13,676 bases of DNA from an uncultured Veillonella sp. (GCA_900552715.1 USAV01000049.1:1-13676), one strand, 5' to 3'. Shown: positions 1-6,364, counted from the stretch's first letter. Notes: generated by a model not told the origin, from the sequence alone. Translations and numbers: made by a program.

Positions 1-219
1 CTTGTGGATGACGCATCTCCTGTATCGGAGCTTTCAAAAGGAATAAAGCAGTCTCATTTAGGTCTACTCATCGTGTCCATTGTGTTCCACGTTGCCATCA
101 TCGGTGCTGGTATATTTGGTCTCATTGATCCTGTTACGGCCGTTGCATTGCACGGTTTGGCACGACTTGGTCTCGTGTATAATTTGAAAGTTCTTAATAG
201 TTCTTTATGTATTGCATAA
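1..219 (+). CDS. C-terminal fragment of probable heavy-metal P-type ATPase
   Basis: The frame is open from the first base, so this is the 3' end of a gene beginning outside the window; 72 residues are visible. The fragment starts with an Asp-Asp pair and a short linker. Two hydrophobic segments follow (LLIVSIVFHVAIIGAGIFGL, then roughly PVTAVALHGLARLGLVYNL), and it ends near VLNS. This layout (DD, membrane helix, short turn, membrane helix with a conserved Asn close to the end) resembles the C-terminus of P1B-type metal-transporting ATPases. No phosphorylation or metal-binding motif lies in the window, so substrate and even family are inferred from the tail alone. The gene ends at a strong terminator that it shares with the convergent glpT. 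Confidence 0.5.
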   Translation, partial: LVDDASPVSELSKGIKQSHLGLLIVSIVFHVAIIGAGIFGLIDPVTAVALHGLARLGLVYNLKVLNSSLCIA

Positions 220-223
220 TATA

Positions 224-262
224 AAAACTCCCCTAGTAACCATGTGTTACTAGGGGAGTTTT
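224..262. terminator. Bidirectional intrinsic terminator between ATPase gene and glpT
   Basis: There is a perfect 17-bp inverted repeat: arms 224-240 and 246-262, with loop CATGT at 241-245. The arms begin with AAAA and end with TTTT, so a U-tract follows the hairpin on both strands. It lies 4 nt after the stop of the plus-strand gene and 27 nt past the stop of the minus-strand glpT, as expected for a terminator shared by convergent genes. Confidence 0.92.
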
Positions 263-288
263 ATGTTCATACAACAGTTAGTTGTAGA

Positions 289-1620
289 TTATTCTTTTGC
301 TTGGGATTTATCACCAAGTGTGAGAAGTAGGAATACGATAGCGAGGATACATGCACCAACGAGGGCCACGAAGCCGCCATCCCAACCATAAAGGTCAACC
401 ATGAGACCCATGAAGGCACCAGCACCAGCGGAACCGATGAGGTAACCAAGAAGGCCTGTAAGACCAGTAGCACCACCTGTTGCTACACGTGGTACCATGT
501 CTGCTGCTTGAAGGCCGATCATCATAACAGGACCGTAGATGAGGAAGCCAATAGCGATAAGTGCTAAGTTATCGATAAGGATATTGCCTGCTGGGTTGAA
601 CCAGTAAACAAGGATTGCCAAGATAACGAATAGCATGAAGCAGATGGTAGCTGGAGCACGACGGCCGCGGAATACGCGGTCACTCAAATAGCCACTTACG
701 AGCATGCCTGGAATACCAGCCCATTCGTATAAGAAGTAAGCCCAACGGGAACCTTCTTTTGTAAAGCCTTTCACAGCAGTCAAATAAGTAGGCGCCCAGC
801 TTACTACGCCGTAACGGATGAAGTATACAAAGATATTTGCGATTGCAAGATACCATAAGTATTTGTTATGCAAAATATATTTGTAGAAGATTTCTTTGAA
901 AGTAGTTTTATTTTCATCTTTTACTTCAGTTGCTACTGTTTCGTGTTTATATTCCTCGATAGGTGGCAAGCCACAAGATTGAGGTGTATCTTTCAACAAG
1001 AAGAATGTAACTACAGCTAAAACGATAGAAATAAGAGCAGGGAAGAAGAAAATACTATGCCATGTACCAAATAGATAGATACCTAACGTAGCGAGAGGTG
1101 CGATGATACCGCCACCAAGATTGTGGGATACGTTCCACCAAGACCACCAAGCACCGCGTTCAGAACGGGAGAACCAAGTTACCATATTTTTCGCATATGG
1201 AGGATAGCCCATACCTTGGAACCAACCATTTAAGAAGGCGAGCACGCACATGATAGGAATACTGCTTAAAACACCAGGTAAGGTGCCGAATAATAACATA
1301 ACTAAAGCACTGAGCAATAGACCTACTGTGGAGAAGTATTTTGGGTTAGAGCGGTCAGACGCATTACCCATGACAAATTTACTTATGCCGTACGCTACGG
1401 ATAAGAGGGTCATGACAATACCAAGATCCGCTTTAGTGTAGCCGTACTCAGCAATCATGTACGGAACAGCCAAACTAAAGTTTTGGCGGATTAAATAGAA
1501 TGTAGCATAACCAATAAAAGTACCTGCAAAGACTTCTTTGCGAAGACGTTTGTAGGTGGAATCGATTTGCCCCTCTGGTAATCGTTCAATATGAGGAGCT
1601 GGAGAGAAAATCGACATCAT
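289..1620 (-). CDS. glpT: Glycerol-3-phosphate transporter GlpT (MFS antiporter)
   Basis: This is a 443-residue major facilitator protein of the organophosphate:phosphate antiporter family. The family exchanges sn-glycerol-3-phosphate for inorganic phosphate across the inner membrane. It matches remembered E. coli GlpT along its whole length: the N-terminus MMSIFSPAPH against MLSIFKPAPH, the central loop DTPQSCGLPPIEEYK, and FVYFIRYG, YFLYEWAGIPG and GFLIYGPVMMIGL. The substrate-site residues of GlpT appear conserved: Arg45, the Lys of YGISKF, the His of WNVSHNLGGG, and the second Arg in YFIRYG. The frame could start at GTG 1623, but ATG 1620 restores the E. coli N-terminus and lies 6 nt from an AAAGGA site (1627-1632). 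The gene stands alone, with no glpK, glpD or glpQ beside it. UhpT-like hexose-phosphate transport is less likely given the closeness to GlpT. Confidence 0.93.
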   Translation of the reverse strand: MMSIFSPAPHIERLPEGQIDSTYKRLRKEVFAGTFIGYATFYLIRQNFSLAVPYMIAEYGYTKADLGIVMTLLSVAYGISKFVMGNASDRSNPKYFSTVGLLLSALVMLLFGTLPGVLSSIPIMCVLAFLNGWFQGMGYPPYAKNMVTWFSRSERGAWWSWWNVSHNLGGGIIAPLATLGIYLFGTWHSIFFFPALISIVLAVVTFFLLKDTPQSCGLPPIEEYKHETVATEVKDENKTTFKEIFYKYILHNKYLWYLAIANIFVYFIRYGVVSWAPTYLTAVKGFTKEGSRWAYFLYEWAGIPGMLVSGYLSDRVFRGRRAPATICFMLFVILAILVYWFNPAGNILIDNLALIAIGFLIYGPVMMIGLQAADMVPRVATGGATGLTGLLGYLIGSAGAGAFMGLMVDLYGWDGGFVALVGACILAIVFLLLTLGDKSQAKE

Positions 1621-1817
1621 CACACATCCTTTCTACAAAATGTCATTGTAATCATACCATGTATGACTAAAAGTCGACTATATTTTATTTTTAATTATGA
1701 TAAATAGTTATTTTAGCGCACCATTATGGGCTTAGCGCATAGATTATAGGTCATTAAAATATCTACTATTTATTAGAGAGAACTAGTACCAAAATACATG
1801 AATGGTGTCAATAAAAT

Positions 1818-1873
1818 AGCGCTATCTATTCCGATAGACACTCAATTAGAGTTGTGAGATAGATAGCGCTTTT
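1818..1873 (-). terminator. Probable terminator downstream of the nitroreductase gene
   Basis: A 12-bp inverted repeat AGCGCTATCTAT (1818-1829) pairs with its complement at 1859-1870. The 29-nt loop contains a small ACTC/GAGT hairpin. TTTT follows on the plus strand and AAAA lies at 1813-1816, giving a U-run on the minus strand. No plus-strand gene ends here, so the likely client is the minus-strand nitroreductase, which stops about 170 nt away. The long loop lowers confidence. Confidence 0.6.
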
Positions 1874-1972
1874 GTGTTGTATATTAATTGTGAATATATT
1901 TATATATTGTACGTGAATATATTGATTTTACTAATCGATAAGATGCTACAGTATTCAGAGTATATTACATAC

Positions 1973-2020
1973 TATAGCACGCACACAAAGATATAATATA
2001 GCACGCATACAAAGATATAA
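1973..2020. repeat. 24-bp tandem duplication (two copies, one mismatch)
   Basis: Two adjacent 24-bp units, 1973-1996 and 1997-2020, both begin TATAGCACGCA and end ACAAAGATATAA. They differ only at their twelfth base (C against T). The duplication lies in the 3' untranslated region of the nitroreductase gene, about 20 nt past its stop. It looks like a recent local duplication. Confidence 0.9.
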
Positions 2021-2038
2021 TCGATTTTATAGGCTTAA

Positions 2039-2629
2039 TTAATCAATATATGTTACAGGATAGCCTTTTGCTTCGATTTCGCGGCGGTTAAGACCGTTTG
2101 GTAAGTCTGGATAGCCAATAGCAAGGCTAGCATATACTTTTTCACCTTCTTTAAGGCCTAGTTCACGCATTTTGGCTTGGATGCGTTCGTTATCTTGAAG
2201 ATGGCGGATTTGGTTTACCCAGCAGCTGCCAAGATCGAGTTCATTGCAAGCAAGCATCATGTTTTGCATAGCACAAGACACATCGGCAAAGTTGTTTGCA
2301 TAGCTTGCTTGGCTTGCTAGTACGATGAGCGCCGGTGCACCATAGTTAAATACAAATTTACCTTCACCGGACATTTTGATGATATTCACCATGTAAGGTA
2401 ATGTATTTTCTGTAATCGGCATTTTGCCGTATTCCTCTTGAACGAGTGTTACTAACTCTTTGAGTACATCTTGGTTCGTAATGACCATGAAATGTGTCAA
2501 TTGTGTATTACCGCCAGATGGAGCACGGCGGCCAGCATCGAGGACTTGATCGATAAGTTCTCGAGATAATTGACCCGCTTTAAACTTACGCGTACTATGG
2601 CGAGTTTTAATACATTCTAAGGTATTCAT
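2039..2629 (-). CDS. Nitroreductase family FMN-dependent oxidoreductase
   Basis: The 196-residue protein has the standard length of a single-domain nitroreductase. These enzymes are usually homodimeric, FMN-binding and NAD(P)H-dependent, and reduce nitro compounds, quinones or flavins in the cytoplasm. The N-terminal TRHSTRKF (Arg10, Ser12, Arg14) is the typical FMN phosphate-binding signature, followed by APSGGNTQ. The C-terminal part has GSCWVNQIRHL and SLAIGYPD, matching the second flavin-contact region. ATG 2629 is preceded by AGGAGG (2635-2640) with a 5-nt spacer. It is divergent from the rubrerythrin-like gene across 247 nt. The natural substrate cannot be told from sequence. Confidence 0.92.
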   Translation of the reverse strand: MNTLECIKTRHSTRKFKAGQLSRELIDQVLDAGRRAPSGGNTQLTHFMVITNQDVLKELVTLVQEEYGKMPITENTLPYMVNIIKMSGEGKFVFNYGAPALIVLASQASYANNFADVSCAMQNMMLACNELDLGSCWVNQIRHLQDNERIQAKMRELGLKEGEKVYASLAIGYPDLPNGLNRREIEAKGYPVTYID

Positions 2630-2673
2630 GAGGACCTCCTAAGACAAATGGGATTTGGTATAGAATTTCTTTT

Positions 2674-2679
2674 ATTATA
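2674..2679 (-). promoter_or_regulatory. Candidate -10 element of the nitroreductase gene
   Basis: Read on the minus strand this is a perfect TATAAT, about 45 nt upstream of the start codon. The region 17-18 nt further upstream has no good -35 hexamer, so the promoter call rests on the -10 alone. Confidence 0.4.
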
Positions 2680-2738
2680 CTACAAGAAAAAACTAGAAGA
2701 GGCCACATTTTACTAACTAGCTAATTAAACCAAGTATA

Positions 2739-2767
2739 TTGACAAAAATAGATATAGAGTTTACAAT
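2739..2767 (+). promoter_or_regulatory. Sigma-70-type promoter of the rubrerythrin-like gene
   Basis: TTGACA (2739-2744) and TACAAT (2762-2767) are separated by exactly 17 bp. This predicts a start near 2774 and an untranslated leader of about 100 nt. The leader is AT-rich and shows no clear stable hairpin. It is one of the best promoter matches in the window. Confidence 0.75.
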
Positions 2768-2876
2768 ATTAATTGTATAAAATTATATTTTTAGCTTTTG
2801 GTTTTATTGAGTATTCATATGTGAGCAGCTACTTAAAGTTTTAAATCTATATAGCTTATTATAGAAGGAGAATATT

Positions 2877-3305
2877 ATGAATTTACATGGTATTGCAAAG
2901 GGGAAATCCTTTGAAAAAACTATTGAGATGTTAAAGAACGCAGAAATTAACGGTGCTAATCAATATTTCACCATGTATTTTTTAGCTAAAGAGCTTGGTT
3001 ATGATGCAATTGCTGATGCAATCTATAAAAATGCTGCAGAAGATGCAGCACATGGCGGAATTTATAGCCATTTATTAGGCGATGGTCCTGCTACAAAGGA
3101 AGACTTCATTAAGATGGTCATTAATTTCTACAAGGCTGAAGCGTCTGCAGATACGATCCTTACGAAATTAGCTGATGAAGTTCGCAATTCTAATGAAGAG
3201 GGTGCTCATAAAATTGCTGAATTAATTGAACATTCTATTCCAGAAGAATTAGATCATGCTAAACGTCTTGAAGAAGCGATGTCCGCATGTGGTATTGAAT
3301 TCTAA
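2877..3305 (+). CDS. Rubrerythrin-like diiron protein without rubredoxin domain
   Basis: The 142-residue protein fits a four-helix ferritin-like domain. Rubrerythrins reduce hydrogen peroxide at a diiron site in the cytoplasm of anaerobes. Candidate iron ligands by position are Glu23 (helix A), Asp56/His59 in EDAAHGG, Glu88 in KAEAS, and Glu124/His127 in EELDH. The first half-site has Asp56 where ExxH rubrerythrins usually have Glu, with Glu55 next to it. The C-terminal rubredoxin domain with its CxxC pairs is absent and the only cysteine is Cys138, so electrons must come from a separate partner. The start follows AGAAGGAG (2863-2870) with a 6-nt spacer. No clear terminator follows. Ferritin-like fold 0.85; peroxidase role inferred. 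Confidence 0.82.
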   Translation: MNLHGIAKGKSFEKTIEMLKNAEINGANQYFTMYFLAKELGYDAIADAIYKNAAEDAAHGGIYSHLLGDGPATKEDFIKMVINFYKAEASADTILTKLADEVRNSNEEGAHKIAELIEHSIPEELDHAKRLEEAMSACGIEF

Positions 3306-3417
3306 TATAAAAAAATTTTATTAATAGGTTCACAGTTTTATGGTGTGATTTCTGCCCATAAATTCTATAGATGCACTCATTTTCTTAATAAAAAAGAAAA
3401 AATATATTAATTAATTG

Positions 3418-3435
3418 ACAAATTTAAAAATTTGT
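3418..3435. promoter_or_regulatory. 18-bp palindrome upstream of the MarR/OhrR gene, candidate operator
   Basis: ACAAATTT (3418-3425), two A bases, then AAATTTGT (3428-3435): 8-bp perfect arms. It overlaps the end of a TTGACA (3415-3420) and lies about 90 nt before the regulator start. Size and symmetry fit a MarR-family operator, and such regulators commonly repress themselves. Binding is inferred. Confidence 0.45.
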
Positions 3436-3456
3436 GGACAAAGTAGATTTTTTACG

Positions 3457-3487
3457 TTGACTGCTTGCTGTAGAATTGTGTACAATT
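3457..3487 (+). promoter_or_regulatory. Promoter of the MarR/OhrR gene with overlapping palindrome
   Basis: TTGACT (3457-3462) and TACAAT (3481-3486) are 18 bp apart. A 14-bp palindrome AATTGT-GT-ACAATT (3474-3487) covers the -10 element. A repressor bound there would block RNA polymerase, consistent with autoregulation by the gene that follows. Confidence 0.55.
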
Positions 3488-3523
3488 AATTTGTAGATTA
3501 TTGTGTGCATATGGAGGTAGAAT

Positions 3524-4042
3524 ATGGCAGAAATTGGCGTACTGGAAGGTTACAAACATAAAGAAGATGTACCTGATGCAGAGTACATGAAATTAGACAA
3601 CCAATTGAGCTTCCCACTTTATGTAGTGGCGAAGGAAATTGTTAATGCATATCGCAGTCACTTAGATCCGTTAAATTTGACATATACTCAATACATCGTA
3701 ATGATGGCATTGTGGCAATATGGTGATTTGTCCGTTAAAGAACTAGGTCAAGTATTGCGCCTTGATTCTGGTACATTAACACCACTTTTAAAGAAATTAG
3801 AAGCTAAAGCATTCTTAAAGCGTAAGCGTAGTCGTCAAGATGAACGTGTCGTTATGGTAACCCTTACTGATACTGGTAAAGCATTACGTGACGAAGCTGT
3901 TCATGTACCGCGCCGCTTGTCTGAATCTGCAGGTCCGATTTTCGACGTAGAAGAAACGCGTCAATTGCGCATGTTGCTTAACAAATTGTTAGACGCAATC
4001 GATAACGCTAATGCTAGAACAGCAGAGAAGCTTAAGCGCTAA
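3524..4042 (+). CDS. OhrR-like MarR-family regulator lacking the sensor cysteine
   Basis: The 172-residue winged-helix DNA-binding protein resembles OhrR, the organic-peroxide sensor. Shared blocks are MKLDNQLSFPLYVVAKEI, LDPLNLTYTQYIVMMALW, LDSGTLTPLLKKLE (recognition helix) and KRSRQDERVV (wing). In OhrR proteins a cysteine after NQL is oxidised by peroxides; here that position is Ser29 (codon AGC), and the whole protein has no cysteine. Tyr43 and Tyr54, which match the tyrosines contacting the reactive cysteine in Bacillus OhrR, are kept. The N-terminus has about 14 extra residues and the C-terminus an extra basic tail (AEKLKR). ATG 3524 follows GGAGGT (3513-3518). No ohr peroxidase gene is adjacent. 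DNA binding is secure; its signal is unknown and is unlikely to be cysteine oxidation. Confidence 0.88.
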   Translation: MAEIGVLEGYKHKEDVPDAEYMKLDNQLSFPLYVVAKEIVNAYRSHLDPLNLTYTQYIVMMALWQYGDLSVKELGQVLRLDSGTLTPLLKKLEAKAFLKRKRSRQDERVVMVTLTDTGKALRDEAVHVPRRLSESAGPIFDVEETRQLRMLLNKLLDAIDNANARTAEKLKR

Positions 4043-4114
4043 TGTAGTGTACTTTAGTAAGATCTCATATGCATACATTCTGTAATTTAATATATCTAAT
4101 ATTTTCATAAAATG

Positions 4115-4130
4115 TGATATACTATACATA
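4115..4130 (+). promoter_or_regulatory. Extended -10 promoter of the small exported protein gene
   Basis: TGATATACT (4115-4123) is an extended -10 (TGnTATACT) with no clear -35. The 16-nt block TGATATACTATACATA is repeated exactly at 6772-6787, in front of the NagZ-like gene. Confidence 0.5.
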
Positions 4131-4145
4131 TAACGTATTGTACTG

Positions 4146-4166
4146 AGGTCATGTGAGATATGACCT
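4146..4166 (+). other. Small hairpin in the 5' untranslated region
   Basis: AGGTCAT (4146-4152) and ATGACCT (4160-4166) form a 7-bp stem with a 7-nt loop. It lies about 20 nt downstream of the -10 element and 37 nt before the start codon. GTGAGAT occurs both in the loop (4153-4159) and at 4171-4177. It could stabilise the mRNA or be an operator. I recognise no riboswitch. Confidence 0.4.
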
Positions 4167-4202
4167 GTTCGTGAGATGCCGTTCAGGCAAAAGGAGAGCA
4201 TT

Positions 4203-4601
4203 ATGAATAAAAATTTATTAGGCGCATTTGTATTAGCCGGTACATTATTAGTTGGTGGTGTTGCTAACGCAGCAAACTGGAATGGTTTAGCTAACTATCC
4301 AGAGGTTCCAAACAGTGCAAATGGTTCTGAAACATACTTCTTTGATAAAGCATCCCAATTCAGTGGTATTGATAGTAGCCGTAACTATGTATTCGGCATT
4401 AATGTAGTGAATATGCATAACAACCAATATGGTGAAGCTACATTGTTCAAATACATTGTTCACCCAAGCTTGCATACTGTATATCGTTTCTCTCCAGATG
4501 GTCAAGCGTACCAAATCACTCCTGGTTCTAATGAATACAACATGTTCTTGGCTGCTTGGAAAGAAGTATACGGCACTGATTTCTCTTTCCCAGCTTTATA
4601 A
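4203..4601 (+). CDS. Small exported protein of unknown function
   Basis: The 132-residue protein has a clear Sec signal peptide: MNKN, a hydrophobic core LLGAFVLAGTLLVGGV, and an ANA-like cleavage site after Ala23 or Ala24. The mature part of about 109 residues has no cysteine and no further membrane segment, so it should be soluble in the periplasm or surface-associated. It is rich in Asn, Tyr, Phe and Ser. The sequence ETYFFDKASQF followed by NYVFGINVVN weakly recalls small surface-adhesin-E-like domains of diderm Firmicutes, but I would not assign it. The frame is open back to 4176, but ATG 4203 has the AAGGAG site (4191-4196) and starts the signal peptide. It has its own promoter and a terminator behind it. 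Confidence 0.8.
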   Translation: MNKNLLGAFVLAGTLLVGGVANAANWNGLANYPEVPNSANGSETYFFDKASQFSGIDSSRNYVFGINVVNMHNNQYGEATLFKYIVHPSLHTVYRFSPDGQAYQITPGSNEYNMFLAAWKEVYGTDFSFPAL

Positions 4602-4638
4602 TTTGATGGCGCAAGCCGTAATAATTACATAACTATTG

Positions 4639-4676
4639 CTGGTGAAAGCTCCTTTGGGCTTTCACCAGTGTTGTTT
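4639..4676 (+). terminator. Intrinsic terminator or attenuator before the CMD gene
   Basis: CTGGTGAAAGC (4639-4649) pairs with GCTTTCACCAG (4658-4668): 11 bp with an 8-nt loop, followed by TGTTGTTT. It ends only a few bases before the GGAGG of the next gene (4679-4683). It can end the upstream transcript, but it leaves no room for a promoter between hairpin and start codon. Confidence 0.75.
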
Positions 4677-4689
4677 ATGGAGGTTTCCT

Positions 4690-5460
4690 ATGTCTAAATC
4701 TGAATTTGCTCAAGCCTATACGGAGCGCATGTTCCCTGATATTGCAGCCCCTGCAGGTTATATCGACCCTGAGTTTGAAGTATTGTTTGATAATTTTGCC
4801 TTTGACGAAGTTATTACCGAAGAGGGTCGCAATGTGCCTGCCAAGGATCGTTTCTTGGCTATCCTTGCTACATTAGTGGGTGTATCTGCCGTCGATGAAT
4901 ATGCGTTGATGCTACCAGCAGCACTTAACTTTGGCTTGATTCCCGATGAAGTAATAGAGCTCCTTTATCAAGCTGTGCCATATCTTGGCATCGGTCGTGT
5001 GCGTCCATTCTTTAAGGTCACAAATAAGATTTTTGACTATCGTGGGGAAACTGTTGTAGATCCATCTCGCAGCACAATCACTAGTGAGTCTCGCCTTGAA
5101 AAGGGCGTTGAAAAGCAAGTTGAAATCTTTGGTGAGTCTATCCGTAATTCTTACCAAGAAGGCCCTGAAGAGACACGTCATATCAAGAAATGGCTTGCTA
5201 ATATGTTCGGTGACTACTACACGCGTAAAGGCTTGAGTGTGGCTCATCGCGAAATGATTACCTTCTGTTTCTTAGCGGCTCAAGGTGGCTGTGAACCTCA
5301 GCTTAAGGCTCACGTAGAAGGCAATTTGAACGTAGGCAACAGTAAACAATATTTGATTAACATCGCATCCCAATGCGTGCCGTACATCGGCTACCCTCGT
5401 ACATTGAATGCTCTTCGTTGCATTCAAGAAGGCTTTACTGCATGGGAAGCTAAACAATAA
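4690..5460 (+). CDS. Tandem carboxymuconolactone decarboxylase (CMD/AhpD-like) protein
   Basis: The 256-residue cytoplasmic protein appears to contain two CMD-type helical domains, at about residues 32-112 and 165-248. The second carries the hallmark AAQGGCEPQLKAHVEGNLNVG (Cys201, His208). The first keeps the helical pattern (DRFLAILATLVGVSAVDEYALMLPAALNFG) but has no cysteine. Neither has the CxxC pair of true AhpD peroxidases, so a thiol-peroxidase role is doubtful. CMD proteins otherwise include decarboxylases and many redox-linked proteins of unknown substrate. The frame extends back to 4636, but ATG 4690 with GGAGG at 4679-4683 is the likely start; the earlier start would lie inside the terminator hairpin. 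It is 9 nt ahead of the M50 protease gene, probably in one operon. Confidence 0.82.
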   Translation: MSKSEFAQAYTERMFPDIAAPAGYIDPEFEVLFDNFAFDEVITEEGRNVPAKDRFLAILATLVGVSAVDEYALMLPAALNFGLIPDEVIELLYQAVPYLGIGRVRPFFKVTNKIFDYRGETVVDPSRSTITSESRLEKGVEKQVEIFGESIRNSYQEGPEETRHIKKWLANMFGDYYTRKGLSVAHREMITFCFLAAQGGCEPQLKAHVEGNLNVGNSKQYLINIASQCVPYIGYPRTLNALRCIQEGFTAWEAKQ

Positions 5461-5469
5461 AGGAGTTTT

Positions 5470-6102
5470 ATGTTATTTTCTGGTATTAGTTTAACGATGA
5501 TTTTGGCGTCCATACCAGCGCTTATCATCGCAGCTGCAGGACATGAATTTGCTCATGCTAAGGTAGCTGATATGCTCGGCGATTCTACGCCACGCTCTAT
5601 GGGGCGATTGACATTGAATCCCGTGGCACATCTCGATCTAATTGGCTCTATAGCCTTCCTTATCGGTGGCTTTGGATGGGCTAAGCCCGTAATGATTGAT
5701 CCATCTAATTTCCGCGATCCTCGCACAGATTCAACTTTAGTATCTATTGCGGGGCCGGCATCTAATGTGTTGATGGCCTTTTTAGGCTACTTAGCTCTTC
5801 GTTTTCTTGAAAGCTATGGCTTGTTGACGAATGAATCATTAGAATTAATACTGACACTGATTGTTGTATATAATATTAACTTTGCCATTCTTAATATGAT
5901 GCCAATACCACCATTGGATGGCAGTCGTATTATTACAAGCTTATTACCTGGTAATTGGCAATTTACATTAGAACGTTTAAGCTTTGTAAGCTTGATTTTG
6001 CTGATCTTGGTACTTAATACACCAATTGCTAGTAAGATTTTCATTCCATTACAACAAACTATTTTGCAATTGTTTGAGCGTATCGTAAACGTTATTTTGT
6101 AA
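5470..6102 (+). CDS. Site-2 protease-type M50 membrane metalloprotease
   Basis: The 210-residue multi-pass membrane protein carries the zinc motif HEFAH (His25, Glu26, His29) inside its first hydrophobic segment. The third zinc-ligand region is MPIPPLDGSRI (Asp150) in a later segment. NPVAHLDLIGS and VSIAGPASN are also typical of the compact, PDZ-free M50 family (YwhC/Rv-type). Such enzymes cleave substrates within the membrane; the substrate here is unknown. Near-complete catalytic signatures suggest an active enzyme. ATG 5470 follows AAGGAG 9 nt after the CMD stop, implying co-transcription and possibly translational coupling. No terminator is evident downstream. Confidence 0.9.
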   Translation: MLFSGISLTMILASIPALIIAAAGHEFAHAKVADMLGDSTPRSMGRLTLNPVAHLDLIGSIAFLIGGFGWAKPVMIDPSNFRDPRTDSTLVSIAGPASNVLMAFLGYLALRFLESYGLLTNESLELILTLIVVYNINFAILNMMPIPPLDGSRIITSLLPGNWQFTLERLSFVSLILLILVLNTPIASKIFIPLQQTILQLFERIVNVIL

Positions 6103-6173
6103 GCGTTATATGGTAAGGACTTTAGTTCATCTTCCTCACTATATTAAAAAGTATCGATATAATTCGATAAGTA

Positions 6174-6182
6174 TGGTATACT
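6174..6182 (+). promoter_or_regulatory. Candidate extended -10 promoter before the [2Fe-2S] gene
   Basis: TGGTATACT is a TGnTATACT extended -10 with no good -35, about 180 nt upstream of the next start. Just before it, TATCGA (6152-6157) and TCGATA (6164-6169) form an inverted repeat around TATAAT (6158-6163). The whole gap 6103-6364 is AT-rich with several -10-like strings, so this choice is tentative. Confidence 0.3.
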
Positions 6183-6364
6183 AGATATAGAAATCGTAAA
6201 TTTTCGATATATTGTTATTTTAGTATATCGTATATAAAGCAGTGCTAAATACTGTACATTAAGTAGTAGTTACTATGCATAATGAAGTATTTAATACTAT
6301 AAGTATATAGACACTGTATATAAGTTAGTATAAAGATATTCAAGTGAATAGAAGAGGAATACAT

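Larger units (their letters stand above)
1621..2038. other. 415-nt gap between glpT and the nitroreductase gene
   Basis: I see no gene here. On the glpT side there is a possible minus-strand -10 element TACAAT (1645-1650) without a convincing -35. Two direct copies of TTAGCGCA (1713-1720 and 1732-1739) lie 19 bp apart, start to start. Further along are the hairpin at 1818-1873 and a 24-nt tandem duplication (1973-2020), both listed separately. The remainder is very AT-rich. Confidence 0.6.

Noticed and set aside
4176..4202. Upstream in-frame ATG of the small exported protein
   Set aside because: It would place nine residues before the signal peptide and has no ribosome-binding site. ATG 4203 has AAGGAG.
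4636..4689. Upstream in-frame extension of the CMD gene
   Set aside because: The 18 extra codons would be encoded by the terminator hairpin. ATG 4690 has the GGAGG.
4912..5247. 111-residue minus-strand open frame
   Set aside because: It is antisense to the CMD gene, with no ribosome-binding site or family resemblance.
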